Source of the DNA: an uncultured Massilia sp.
GTDB lineage: Bacteria; Pseudomonadota; Gammaproteobacteria; Burkholderiales; Burkholderiaceae
DNA length: 64,000 nt
Reading direction: 5' to 3'
Assembly: GCA_946481275.1 (NCBI GenBank)
Contig: CAMLMV010000034.1
Span: 1 to 64,000, forward strand
Positions 33,759-42,397 of this stretch are shown piece by piece; the stretch's first letter is position 1, and the number at the start of each line of letters is the position of its first letter. The notes beneath the pieces were generated by a model. It saw nothing but the letters and a program-made list of their open reading frames with translations, ran no database searches and was not told the DNA's origin. The position numbers and the translations under genes are program-made.

Positions 33759-34580
33759 ATGAAGAACGTCAAGGCATTTGCCATGCTATTGCTCGCGGCC
33801 GTCCTCGGCCTGGCCGCGGCCGTCTACGCCAACAACTGGGTCGGACAGCGCAGCAGCGTCGCGGCCAACAAGGTCGTCGTGGCCACCGTCGACATCCCCG
33901 CCGGCAGCCGGCTCGAACCCGAGATGCTGACGACGATCGACTGGCCCGCCACGGCCCTGCCGACCGGTGCCGTCTCCGATCCCGCCGCGCTGAAGGCCCG
34001 CGTCGTCAAGCTGGACGTGGTGCGCGGCGAAGCCATCATCGACGGCAAGCTGGCCCCGGTCGGGACGATGGGCGGCCTGTCCGCCGTCATCGCCGAGGGC
34101 AAGCGGGCGATGACCGTGCGCGTCAACGACGTCGTCGGCGTGGCCGGCTTCGCCCTGCCCGGCAACTATGTCGACATCCTCGTCCACGCCCAGCGCGAGG
34201 AAGGCAAGGGCGAGACGAAGCCGATCAGCAAGACCGTGCTGGAGCACGTGCTGGTGCTCGCCGTGGCCCAGGAGGCGAGCCGCGACGACACGAAACCGAA
34301 AGTCGTCAACGCCGTCACGCTCGAGCTGTCGCTGGCGGACTCGGAAAAGCTCGACCTGGCACGCAGCATCGGCACCCTGTCGCTCGCCCTGCGCAACCAG
34401 TCGGACGAGGCGACCGTCAGCACCGCCGGCATCACCCGCACCGAGCTGCTGGGCGAGCCCAAGGTCTTCAAGGCGGCGGTGCGCACGGCGCCGGCCCGGA
34501 AGCGGGCGGCCGCGCCCGGCCATTGCGTCGAAGTCATCGAGATGCCGGACGGTTCGAGCAGGCTGAGCTGCTTCAACTAG
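33759..34580 (+). CDS. cpaB: Flp pilus assembly protein CpaB (RcpC)
   Basis: 273 residues: an N-terminal TM anchor (about 5-24), then periplasmic SAF domain (about 38-100; VVATVDIPAGSRLEPEMLTTIDWP) and an RcpC-type domain (about 105-225; MTVRVNDVVGVAGFALPGNYVDIL, including the conserved G-x-x-x-P-G). CpaB is an inner-membrane or periplasmic assembly factor that stabilises the secretin and pilus at the outer membrane. Standard place between cpaA and the secretin. Confidence 0.92.
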   Translation: MKNVKAFAMLLLAAVLGLAAAVYANNWVGQRSSVAANKVVVATVDIPAGSRLEPEMLTTIDWPATALPTGAVSDPAALKARVVKLDVVRGEAIIDGKLAPVGTMGGLSAVIAEGKRAMTVRVNDVVGVAGFALPGNYVDILVHAQREEGKGETKPISKTVLEHVLVLAVAQEASRDDTKPKVVNAVTLELSLADSEKLDLARSIGTLSLALRNQSDEATVSTAGITRTELLGEPKVFKAAVRTAPARKRAAAPGHCVEVIEMPDGSSRLSCFN

Positions 34581-34608
34581 ACCGCCCCCATGCCAACAGG
34601 AGTCTATC

Positions 34609-36045
34609 GTGCGCCATACCGTCCTCACCACGTTCGCCGCCGCCGCGCTGTGCTGCGCCCATGCCGCCGCCGCGCCGGGCGCCCGGCCCGCCGCCCCCGC
34701 CGCGCTGCGCCAGTGCACCGCCACGCAGGTCGAACAGCCGTCGTACGTCACGCTCGGCAAGTCGACCGTCGTGATGCTGCCCTACGCCGTCATCCGCATG
34801 GCCGTCGGCGGCGCCCAGCCCGGCCAGCGCGCCGCCGTGGCGCAGCCGGCCGCGCCCACGGTGCCCGGCATGCCGCAGGCCGCCATGCCCGCCCCGGCGC
34901 CGGAACAGGATGGCGTATCGGAAGTGCGCATCACGCTGCTCGCCCCGACGGAGCTGTTCGTCCTCGGCCGCAAGACGGGCGCCATGAACGTGATCCTGCA
35001 GGATGCCGAAGGCCGCTGCCACCTGAAGGACATCGTCGTGACCGTCGATCCGGAAGCGCTGCAGTCGCTGCTGGCCGACCTGGTGCCGGACGAACGCGGC
35101 ATCCGCGTCAGGGCCGCCGAAAACAGCCTCGTGCTGACGGGCGAAGTCAGCGACGCCATGGTCCTCGACCAGGTGCTGTCCCTGGCCGCGTCCTACGGCG
35201 ACGGCAAGAAGGTCGTGAACCTGCTGCGCGTCGCGGGTGCCCAGCAGGTCATGCTCGAGGTGAAGATCGCGGAAGTCAGCAAGACGCTGCTCGACAGACT
35301 GGGGTCCAGCGCCGGCCTCGCCCGCAGCCGCAACGGCGGCACGGACACGTTCTCGCTGCTGTCGAACTTCCTCAGCGAAGGCGGCGGCTTCGCCCAGGCG
35401 ATGCGCCTCGGCCGTACGACGCTGCAGGTCGACGGCCAGAAGGACGACGGCCTCGTGCGCGTGCTCGCGGAGCCGAACATCATGGCCGTCAGCGGCCAGC
35501 AGGCCAGCTTCCTGTCGGGCGGCAAGATCTTCATCCCCGTCGCGCGCGATCCGGCCGCCGGCGGCTTCACGACGATCACGCTGGAAGAAAAGGAATTCGG
35601 CATCGGCATCAAGTTCACGCCGACGGTGCTGGGCGGCTCGCGCGTCAACCTCAAGATGGTGTCCGAGGTGTCCGACCTGGCGCAGGCGGGCAACCCGTTC
35701 GTGTCGGTCAACGGCGTCACCTCGGTGCTGCCCTCGTTCACCGTGCGGCGCGCCGACACGACGGTGCAGCTGAACGACGGCCAGAGCTTCGTGATCGCGG
35801 GGCTCATCAAGAACAACACGACGGAGACGGTCAAGCGCTTCCCCGGCCTGGGCGAGATTCCCGTGCTCGGCGCGCTGTTCCGCAGCAGCGAATTCCAGAA
35901 AGACCAGACGGAGCTGATGTTCGTCGTCACGCCCCGCCTCGTCAAGCCGCTGGCCGGCGCGCCGCGCCTGCCCACCGACAACCACGTGCCGCCGGCACGG
36001 ACCGACGTGTACCTCGACGGCAGCCTCGAAAGGAGCGACAAATGA
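34609..36045 (+). CDS. cpaC: Outer-membrane secretin of the tad system (CpaC/RcpA)
   Basis: 478 residues with a signal peptide (about 1-22), a BON-like region and N domains (about 100-220), and the secretin/RcpA pore domain (about 230-450): VMLEVKIAEVSKTLLDRLG, VLAEPNIMAVSGQQASFLSGG, and the signature QTELMFVVTPRLVKPL. It forms the outer-membrane pore for the Flp pilus. Starts with GTG 34609 after caggag. It overlaps the following lipoprotein gene by 4 bp. Confidence 0.93.
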   Translation: MRHTVLTTFAAAALCCAHAAAAPGARPAAPAALRQCTATQVEQPSYVTLGKSTVVMLPYAVIRMAVGGAQPGQRAAVAQPAAPTVPGMPQAAMPAPAPEQDGVSEVRITLLAPTELFVLGRKTGAMNVILQDAEGRCHLKDIVVTVDPEALQSLLADLVPDERGIRVRAAENSLVLTGEVSDAMVLDQVLSLAASYGDGKKVVNLLRVAGAQQVMLEVKIAEVSKTLLDRLGSSAGLARSRNGGTDTFSLLSNFLSEGGGFAQAMRLGRTTLQVDGQKDDGLVRVLAEPNIMAVSGQQASFLSGGKIFIPVARDPAAGGFTTITLEEKEFGIGIKFTPTVLGGSRVNLKMVSEVSDLAQAGNPFVSVNGVTSVLPSFTVRRADTTVQLNDGQSFVIAGLIKNNTTETVKRFPGLGEIPVLGALFRSSEFQKDQTELMFVVTPRLVKPLAGAPRLPTDNHVPPARTDVYLDGSLERSDK

Positions 36046-36335
36046 AGACGATCACCGTATGCGCGCTGGCGCTGCTGGCCGCCGGTTGCGCTCAGACCCC
36101 GACCCCGCGCTACGACATGCAGCTGGGCGCGGCCGTGCGCGAAGCCAGGCTGGCGATGACGATCGATCCCGCCGCGGGCAGCCGCCCCGACGACGTCAAG
36201 GGCATCGACGGGCGCGCCGCGAAGGAAGCGGTCAGGCGCTACCAGGATTCGTTCAGGGAACCGCCGCCCGTCGTGAACGTGATCAACATCGGCGGCGCGA
36301 TCGGCGGAGGCAACGGCGGCTCCGGCGGCCGGTGA
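36042..36335 (+). CDS. Small tad-locus lipoprotein
   Basis: 97 residues with a lipoprotein signal (LLAAGC, Cys16) and a Gly-rich end (GGAIGGGNGGSGGR). It occupies the place of CpaD/TadD-type accessory proteins but is too short for CpaD and has no TPRs, so I assign no symbol. It may act as a pilotin or secretin-stabilising protein. The ATGA overlap couples it to the secretin gene. Confidence 0.7.
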   Translation: MKTITVCALALLAAGCAQTPTPRYDMQLGAAVREARLAMTIDPAAGSRPDDVKGIDGRAAKEAVRRYQDSFREPPPVVNVINIGGAIGGGNGGSGGR

Positions 36336-36345
36336 GCCGGCCCAA

Positions 36346-36490
36346 CATGTTCCACTGACCATCAGCCTGAAAGGACACACCCTGGTCGAATGCGGAGCGC
36401 GGTCGGCTCCGATATGAAGTAGCAGCAGAGGCAGCACGGGGCCGGCATCGGTCGACCCATGATTTTCCACTAACCAGTCATTGAAAGGAC
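36346..36490 (+). repeat. Imperfect direct repeat upstream of flp, possible remnant of a second pilin leader
   Basis: The leader of flp at 36458-36490 (catg...ttccact...gaaaggac) is repeated imperfectly at 36346-36376, including the gaaaggac ribosome-binding region. The first copy is followed not by an ATG pilin but by a short run (accctggtcgaatgcgga, 36380-36396) similar to parts of the flp coding sequence for the Val-Glu-Tyr-Gly motif. This suggests a duplicated flp that was deleted internally. Also in this 161-bp gap is an unexplained GC-rich stretch; no other gene is seen. Confidence 0.4.
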
Positions 36491-36496
36491 TTCAAA

Positions 36497-36703
36497 ATGG
36501 ACATCCTGAACACCATGAAAACCCTGGCCGCCGGCTTTGCACGCGAAGAAGAAGGTTCGCAAGTCGTCGAATACGGACTCATCATCGCCCTGGTGTCGAT
36601 CGCGCTGGCCATCGGCCTCGCCAAGATCGCCGGCGCCTCCCCGTTCTCGGCACTGGCAACGCGGATTGCCACCTGCCTGAGCGGCAGCGGCACCTGCACC
36701 TGA
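36497..36703 (+). CDS. flp: Flp-type pilin
   Basis: 68-residue major pilin. A leader is followed by the G-S-Q-V-V-E-Y-G-L-I-I-A-L segment with conserved Glu and Tyr, cut before it by the prepilin peptidase, then a hydrophobic helix and a short variable tail with two cysteines (TCLSGSGTCT) that could form a loop disulfide. ATG 36497 follows aaaggactt by about 4 bases. It is alone between the lipoprotein and TadG-like genes. Confidence 0.93.
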   Translation: MDILNTMKTLAAGFAREEEGSQVVEYGLIIALVSIALAIGLAKIAGASPFSALATRIATCLSGSGTCT

Positions 36704-36778
36704 ACCGGGCCGCCGCGGGCGGCTCCGCTGTCAGGAGCCGTCCACGGCATCGTTTGTCACGAGCACGAAAGGACGATC

Positions 36779-37993
36779 ATGCGGTTCCTGATCAAACAGA
36801 GGAGAAACGAAGCGGGCGCGGTCATCGTCACCGTCGCGCTCCTGCTGTTCCTGCTGCTCGGCTTCATGGGACTGGCGCTCGATCTCGGCCACCTCTTCAT
36901 CGTCCGGACCGAACTGCAAACGTCGATGGACGCGTGCGCCCTCGCCGCCGCGCAGGAATTGAACGGCCAGCCCGATGCGCTGGCACGGGCCACCAATGCC
37001 GGCATCGCGGCCGGCAACGCGAACCGGGTCGACCTGCAGTCGGCCACGTGGAACGGCAAGGGCCAGGTGACGGCCGCCGACATCACGTTCCGCGACCAGA
37101 ACCACAACGTGGGCGCCACCAGTGCGACGGCGCGCTACGTGCGTTGCAACCACACCCAGCACGACACGACGACGAATCTCGTCCACATGGCCGGCCTGCT
37201 GGCCGGCTCCCCGGCGTTCGCCGCGACGATGGACGTCGCCGCCCTGGCGGAAGCGACGACCACGCCGGCGCAGTCGACCTGCCCCCTGCCCCTCGCACTG
37301 AAACCGAAGGCGGGCGGGGCCAGGCCGAATTACGGATTCGTCAAGGGCGAATGGGTCACGCTGTTGAGCAAGTCGACCGCCTCGGCCGGGCAGATCGGCT
37401 GGGCGAACCTGGACGGCAGTACCAGCGCCTCGGAAACCGAAGCGGAGTTGAAAGGTTTTTGTGGCACCAGGGTGGGCAGCAAGCTGGGCACGCCCGGTGT
37501 GCAGGGAACGATCGCGGATACCTGGAACACACGCTTCGGCATCTACAAGAACAACAGCGGACCGGACGTCGCGAGCCCCGATTTTACCGGCTACGTGTAT
37601 ACCAGGGCCGGCACCTGGCAGGCTGGCAGCAACGCCTACAACGATTTCGTCAATCAGCGCCAGAATTTCACCAACTGCGCCGCATCGGTTAGTGCCTGTG
37701 AGAACCTAACCGGACTCAAACTCAATCAGTTCAAGACGGTCGCCACGGGCGGACCGAACGGCGACCTCAAAAAGTACGGCAGCAACCGGCGCCTCGTCGT
37801 GGTGCCGGTCGTCGACGGCGGCAGCAACGTGATCGATTTCGCCTGCATGCTCATGCTGCAGCCGATTCCCTCGCCGTTCGACGACGTGCAGCTGGAATTC
37901 CTGGGCAACGCATCGGATGCGGCCAGCCCCTGCACCGCCAACGGTCTCCCGGGCGGGCTCGCGGGGCCGCTCGTTCCCGTCCTCGTACGTTAA
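36779..37993 (+). CDS. tadG: TadG-like pilus-assembly protein
   Basis: 404 residues. The N-terminus has the TadE/G-type short basic start and hydrophobic helix (EAGAVIVTVALLLFLLLGFMGLALDLGH, about 11-38 overall), then a large extracytoplasmic region beginning with a Flp-associated DUF2134-like segment (VRTELQTSMDACALAAAQEL). About six cysteines lie in the outer part. TadG-type proteins are minor components of the apparatus and may anchor the pilus. The stretch 37430-37760 is visibly lower in GC than the operon around it, hinting at a domain of separate origin. Confidence 0.82.
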   Translation: MRFLIKQRRNEAGAVIVTVALLLFLLLGFMGLALDLGHLFIVRTELQTSMDACALAAAQELNGQPDALARATNAGIAAGNANRVDLQSATWNGKGQVTAADITFRDQNHNVGATSATARYVRCNHTQHDTTTNLVHMAGLLAGSPAFAATMDVAALAEATTTPAQSTCPLPLALKPKAGGARPNYGFVKGEWVTLLSKSTASAGQIGWANLDGSTSASETEAELKGFCGTRVGSKLGTPGVQGTIADTWNTRFGIYKNNSGPDVASPDFTGYVYTRAGTWQAGSNAYNDFVNQRQNFTNCAASVSACENLTGLKLNQFKTVATGGPNGDLKKYGSNRRLVVVPVVDGGSNVIDFACMLMLQPIPSPFDDVQLEFLGNASDAASPCTANGLPGGLAGPLVPVLVR

Positions 37994-38003
37994 GGAGTTC
38001 GCC

Positions 38004-38429
38004 ATGAAGAACCAGAAAGGCCTTGCGCTCGTCGAGTTTGCCCTGGTCCTGCCGATGCTCGTCATGCTGCTGTTCCTGACGACGGAATTCGGCCGCGCCT
38101 ACTACCAGTACGACACGATCACGAAAGCCGTACGGCAGTCGGCGCGCTACCTGTCGGTGCGCGCCCAGGGCACGGGCATCGCCGGCGCCAGGAACATCAT
38201 CGTCTACGGCAACCCGGACGGCACCGGCGCGCCGCTCATCGCCGGGCTGGCCCTGTCCAACGTGCCCGATCCCGTCTGGAGCACGACCGGCAGCTACCCC
38301 GTGATGAACACGGTCACCGTCAGCGTCACCGGATTCACGTTCGTGCCGCTGGCCGGAAACGTCGTCGGCATGAGTCTCAACAACATCGTCTTCGGGACGA
38401 TCCAGGCCACGATGCGGAGCCCGTCATGA
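38004..38429 (+). CDS. tadE: TadE-like pseudopilin 1
   Basis: 141 residues: short basic N-terminus then a pilin-like helix starting GLALVEFALVLPMLVMLLFL, with the conserved Glu11 at +5 of the processed form, and a periplasmic beta domain. Cleaved by CpaA and needed for pilus biogenesis. agga lies before ATG 38004, and it overlaps the next TadE-like gene by 4 bases. Confidence 0.88.
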   Translation: MKNQKGLALVEFALVLPMLVMLLFLTTEFGRAYYQYDTITKAVRQSARYLSVRAQGTGIAGARNIIVYGNPDGTGAPLIAGLALSNVPDPVWSTTGSYPVMNTVTVSVTGFTFVPLAGNVVGMSLNNIVFGTIQATMRSPS

Positions 38430-38845
38430 ACACCCGGCAAAGAGGTTCGACCAGCGTCGAATTCGCCCTCGTCTTCGTCCTGCTCCTCGGCTTCCTGCTG
38501 GGCATCCTCGACTTTGCGCGCCTGCTCTACACGTGGAACGCCGCCAGCGAGACCGCCCGCGCCGGCGCACGGTACGCCGTCGTGTGCGCGGATCCGACCG
38601 ACAAGGCGCGGATCCTCGCGACGATGCAGGGCCTGATGCCGCAGATCTCCGACATCGACGTCGCCTGGCAGCCGGCAAACTGCGATGCGGCCAGCTGCGA
38701 ATCCGTCACCGTCGCGATCACGGGCCTGCAATTCCGCTGGATCGCTCCCATCCCGAGCCTGCTGGCCCATCCCCTCGTCATGCTCCCCGGTTTCTCGACG
38801 TATCTGCCGCGCGAGATGATGACCTACAACCCCCTGCTCTGCTAG
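38426..38845 (+). CDS. TadE/TadF-like pseudopilin 2
   Basis: 139 residues: N-terminus MNTRQRGSTSVEFALVFVLLL with the glutamate that defines the pseudopilin group, helix to about residue 30, and a cysteine-containing periplasmic region (VVCADP, PANCDAASCES, final Cys). Second member of the pair usually called tadE/tadF. Translationally coupled by the ATGA overlap; co-transcribed with tadZ, which starts 17 bases on. Confidence 0.85.
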   Translation: MNTRQRGSTSVEFALVFVLLLGFLLGILDFARLLYTWNAASETARAGARYAVVCADPTDKARILATMQGLMPQISDIDVAWQPANCDAASCESVTVAITGLQFRWIAPIPSLLAHPLVMLPGFSTYLPREMMTYNPLLC

Positions 38846-38862
38846 CCCATCGAGAGGACACC

Positions 38863-40014
38863 ATGAAAATCGTAATCGTTTCCGAGGACAAGGCCTTCCT
38901 CAAGCTGGCGGCCTCGATCCTGGCCGTGACGGGCCACGACGTCATGAGCACGGCCGGCAACGCGGCCGAACTGCGCACGCTCGCCAAGGCGCTGGCGCCG
39001 GACGTGCTGCTGCTGGACGGCCGCGACGAAGAGGCGCTGGACTTCGCCCAGATCGAGCGCACGACCCTGCAATGCCCCGGCGTGGCGGTGCTGCTGCTGG
39101 CCACCGCGCGCGCGCCCGGCATCCTGATCGACGCCATGCGGGCCGGCGTGCGCGAGGTGCTGCCGTCCGTGCATCCCGGCGAGCTGCTGGCGGCCGTCGA
39201 ACGCGCGGCCGTGAAGCTGACGGCCGCGCGCACGGCCAGCCACGGCAAGATCCACGCCTTCATCGGCACGAGCGGCGGCAGCGGCACGACGTTCCTCGCG
39301 ACGAACTTCGGCTACCAGCTGGCACAGGCGCACAAGGTGCTGCTGATCGACCTGAACCTGCAGTTCGGCGACGCGCTCAGCTTCCTGCAGGACACCCGCG
39401 CGGCGAGCACGATCACGGACCTGGCGCGCGACATCAACCGTCTCGACGCGCCCCTGCTGCACGCCAGCACCATCAAGGTCACGCCCACCTACAGCATCCT
39501 CGCGGCGCCGGAGGAGCCGGGCCAGGCCGCGGACATCCGCCCGGAGCACATCGACGCCATCCTCAAGCTGGCCGTCACGCAGTACGACTTCGTGCTGCTC
39601 GACCTGCCGCGCGTCGTCGACGCCATGCTGATGACGGCGCTGGACCAGGCCGCGTCGATCTTCCTCGTGCTGCAGGCCAGCGTGCCGCACCTGCGCAATG
39701 CCGACAGGCTGCTGTCCGTGTTCCGCTCGCTCGACTACCCGAAGGACAAGATCGAACTGCTGCTGAACCGCTACGACAAGCGCGACGACATCACGCTCGA
39801 CAAGATCCGGCGCACCTTGGGCGCGCACGAGATCCACATGATCACGAACGGCTGGCGCCAGGTGCGCACGGCGATCAACCACGGCGTGCCGCTCGTGCAG
39901 GTGGAGCGCAAGCACGGCGTGATCCGCGGCCTGTCGGAACTGGGCGGCGCGATGGCGCCGGCCGCCGACGCGCCCGCTGCGGGATTGTTCGACCGCCTGT
40001 TCCGCCGCGCCTGA
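38863..40014 (+). CDS. cpaE: Pilus assembly ATPase CpaE/TadZ
   Basis: 383 residues: atypical receiver domain (1-115) followed by a MinD/ParA-like ATPase (about 125-365) with a deviant Walker A (GTSGGSGTTFLATNFG), a Walker B/D region (VLLIDLNLQFGDALS) and LLDLPRVVDAML. TadZ positions the pilus machinery at the pole or specific sites. In the receiver LLLDGRDE the aspartate is present at about 53. It precedes tadA as usual in tad loci. Confidence 0.92.
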   Translation: MKIVIVSEDKAFLKLAASILAVTGHDVMSTAGNAAELRTLAKALAPDVLLLDGRDEEALDFAQIERTTLQCPGVAVLLLATARAPGILIDAMRAGVREVLPSVHPGELLAAVERAAVKLTAARTASHGKIHAFIGTSGGSGTTFLATNFGYQLAQAHKVLLIDLNLQFGDALSFLQDTRAASTITDLARDINRLDAPLLHASTIKVTPTYSILAAPEEPGQAADIRPEHIDAILKLAVTQYDFVLLDLPRVVDAMLMTALDQAASIFLVLQASVPHLRNADRLLSVFRSLDYPKDKIELLLNRYDKRDDITLDKIRRTLGAHEIHMITNGWRQVRTAINHGVPLVQVERKHGVIRGLSELGGAMAPAADAPAAGLFDRLFRRA

Positions 40015-40033
40015 CCCGACGACGGAGGATGCC

Positions 40034-41386
40034 ATGTCCCTGCGCGATAAACTCAGCATGCCCGCCGCCGCCGATGCCGGCAGGACCGGTGCCCAGCAGG
40101 CCATCCTGCGCGACGCCTACAAGCAACTGAAGGAGCAGATGCACCTGAAGCTGCTCGACCGGTTCGACCTCACGGTGCTGGAAAGCCTGCCGGCCGACCG
40201 CCTGCGCCAGGAGATCGCCACCGCGATCGACGGCATGCTGCTGGACGAGGACACGCCCATCAGCGGCCTCGAACGTCGCATGCTCGTGCGCGACATCCAG
40301 AACGAGATGGTGGGCTTCGGCCCGCTCGAACTGCTGATGGCCGATCCGGCCGTCTCCGACATCCTCGTCAATGCGTGGGACAAGGTCTACGTCGAACGGC
40401 ACGGCAAGCTCGAACTGTCCGACGTCACGTTCACGGACGACCGCCACCTGATGCGCATCATCGACAAGATCGTGTCGCTCGTCGGCCGCCGCATCGACGA
40501 ATCGAGCCCCATGGTCGACGCGCGCCTGCCCGACGGCTCGCGCGTGAACGCGGTGATCCCGCCCGTCGCGCTGGACGGTCCGATGATGTCGATCCGCCGT
40601 TTCGCGCACATCCCGCTCAGGATGACGAACCTCGTGGACGAGATGCGCAGCCTCACGCCGGAGATGGCCGACATGCTCGAGGGCCTGAGCCGCGCGAAGG
40701 TCAACATGATGATCTCGGGCGGCACGGGCGCCGGCAAGACGACCCTGCTGAACATCCTGTCCGGCTACATTCCCGAAGCCGAGCGCCTCGTGACGATCGA
40801 GGACGCGGCCGAGCTGCAGCTGCAGCAGCCGCACGTCGTGCGCCTGGAAACGCGGCCGCCGAACATCGAAGGCAGGGGCGAGGTCACGGCGCGGGCCCTC
40901 GTCAAGAACGCCCTGCGGATGCGGCCGGACCGCATCATCATCGGCGAGGTGCGCGGCGCCGAGGCGGTCGACATGCTGCAGGCCATGAACACGGGCCACG
41001 AAGGCTCGCTGACGACGATCCACGCGAACTCGCCGCGCGACGCCCTGTCGCGGCTGGAGAACATGATCGGCATGGCCAACCTGAACCTGCCGCACAAGGC
41101 GGCGCGCCAGCAGATCGCGTCCGCCATCACGGTCGTCATCCAGGCGCTGCGCCTGACGGACGGCCGGCGCAAGGTCACGAGCATCCAGGAGATCACGGGC
41201 ATGGAAGGCGACGTGGTCACGATGCAGGAAATCTTCGCCTACCACCAGACGGGCATCGACGGCGACGGCCGCATCATCGGCCATTTCCAGGCGACGGGCG
41301 TGCGTCCCCGCTTCGCGGAGCGGCTGCGCGCGTTCGGCGTGCACCTGCCCGACCACATGTTCGATCCGTCCCGCCGCCTTGCCTGA
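40034..41386 (+). CDS. cpaF: Pilus assembly ATPase CpaF/TadA
   Basis: 450-residue hexameric secretion ATPase that powers assembly of the Flp pilus. Walker A is [12 protein letters not shown] (about 228-239), the Asp box is [13 protein letters not shown], Walker B is near [11 protein letters not shown], and the His box is in [14 protein letters not shown]. All catalytic residues are intact. It uses the ribosome-binding site ggagg 7 bases before ATG 40034 and is followed by tadB 10 bases downstream. Confidence 0.95.
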   Translation: MSLRDKLSMPAAADAGRTGAQQAILRDAYKQLKEQMHLKLLDRFDLTVLESLPADRLRQEIATAIDGMLLDEDTPISGLERRMLVRDIQNEMVGFGPLELLMADPAVSDILVNAWDKVYVERHGKLELSDVTFTDDRHLMRIIDKIVSLVGRRIDESSPMVDARLPDGSRVNAVIPPVALDGPMMSIRRFAHIPLRMTNLVDEMRSLTPEMADMLEGLSRAKVNMMISGGTGAGKTTLLNILSGYIPEAERLVTIEDAAELQLQQPHVVRLETRPPNIEGRGEVTARALVKNALRMRPDRIIIGEVRGAEAVDMLQAMNTGHEGSLTTIHANSPRDALSRLENMIGMANLNLPHKAARQQIASAITVVIQALRLTDGRRKVTSIQEITGMEGDVVTMQEIFAYHQTGIDGDGRIIGHFQATGVRPRFAERLRAFGVHLPDHMFDPSRRLA

Positions 41387-41396
41387 GGAGCGCGCC

Positions 41397-42386
41397 ATGT
41401 CAGAGAACCCGTCCGGCCATGCCTTGCTCGTGGTCCTGCTGCTGGTGTTCGTGTCCGTCATCCTGCTCATCGAGGGCACGTGGCTGCTGTACCGCGCGCG
41501 CCGCGGCCCGGAGGCGATGCGGCTGCAGCGGCGCCTCGACCAGCTCGTGCACACGGCCGCCGGCCCGGCCTGCCGCCCGCTGCTGAAGCGGGGTCGCCTG
41601 TCGGAGCTGTCGTTCGTGGCGCGCATCCTGAGCGGCGTCGTCGTATCGTCGACCCTGCACAACCTGCTCGGCCAGGCCGGCCTGCACTGGACCGTCGCGC
41701 GCCTGCTGCTGCTCAGCGCCGCGGCCGGCGCCGCCGGGCTGGCGCTGGGCACGATGGGCGCGCAGCCGCCGTACTTCTGCCTCGTCCTCGCGGGCCTGCT
41801 GGCCGCCCTGCCCTGGGGCTACGTGGCGGCGACACGCCGGCGCCGCCTGCGCCGGCTCGGGCAGCAGCTGCCGGAAGCGCTGGACCTCATCACGCGCGCC
41901 GTGCGCGCCGGCCACTCGCTGCCGCTGGGCATCCAGATGCTGGCCGATGAAATGCCGGCGCCGATTGCCGCCGAGTTCCGGCTCGTGCACGAGCAGGTCA
42001 GCTTCGGCGTCTCGCTGCAGCAGGCACTGGCGAACCTGTGCGAGCGTGTGCCGCTGACGGATTACCGGTATTTCGCGGTGGCCGTCCTGATCCAGCGGCA
42101 GTCGGGCGGCAACCTGGCGGAAGTGATCGGCAACCTGGGCAAGCTCATTCGCGAACGCCTGAAACTGCTCGCGCGCGTGCGCGTCCTGTCGGCGGAAGGG
42201 CGGATGTCCGCCTGGACGCTGGCCCTGCTGCCCTTCCTGCTCGGCGCCCTGCTGTACTGGGTCAATCCCGACTTCATGCGGCCGCTATGGGTCGACCCCA
42301 TCGGCGTCGGCATCCTGCGTGCCCTGCTGTGCATGATGTTGCTCGGCATCGTCGTCCTGAGCCGCATCACCCGTATCCGTGTCTGA
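41397..42386 (+). CDS. tadB: Inner-membrane platform protein TadB
   Basis: 329 residues with a type II secretion F domain (about 165-295: LGQQLPEALDLITRAVRAGHSLPLGIQMLADEMPAP). TM segments are at the N-terminus (about 9-28), centre and C-terminal end. TadB and TadC form the inner-membrane platform on which TadA acts. ATG 41397 follows gaggag; the nominal longer start at 41379 is not supported. Confidence 0.93.
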   Translation: MSENPSGHALLVVLLLVFVSVILLIEGTWLLYRARRGPEAMRLQRRLDQLVHTAAGPACRPLLKRGRLSELSFVARILSGVVVSSTLHNLLGQAGLHWTVARLLLLSAAAGAAGLALGTMGAQPPYFCLVLAGLLAALPWGYVAATRRRRLRRLGQQLPEALDLITRAVRAGHSLPLGIQMLADEMPAPIAAEFRLVHEQVSFGVSLQQALANLCERVPLTDYRYFAVAVLIQRQSGGNLAEVIGNLGKLIRERLKLLARVRVLSAEGRMSAWTLALLPFLLGALLYWVNPDFMRPLWVDPIGVGILRALLCMMLLGIVVLSRITRIRV

Positions 42387-42397
42387 AGGAGATCGCC

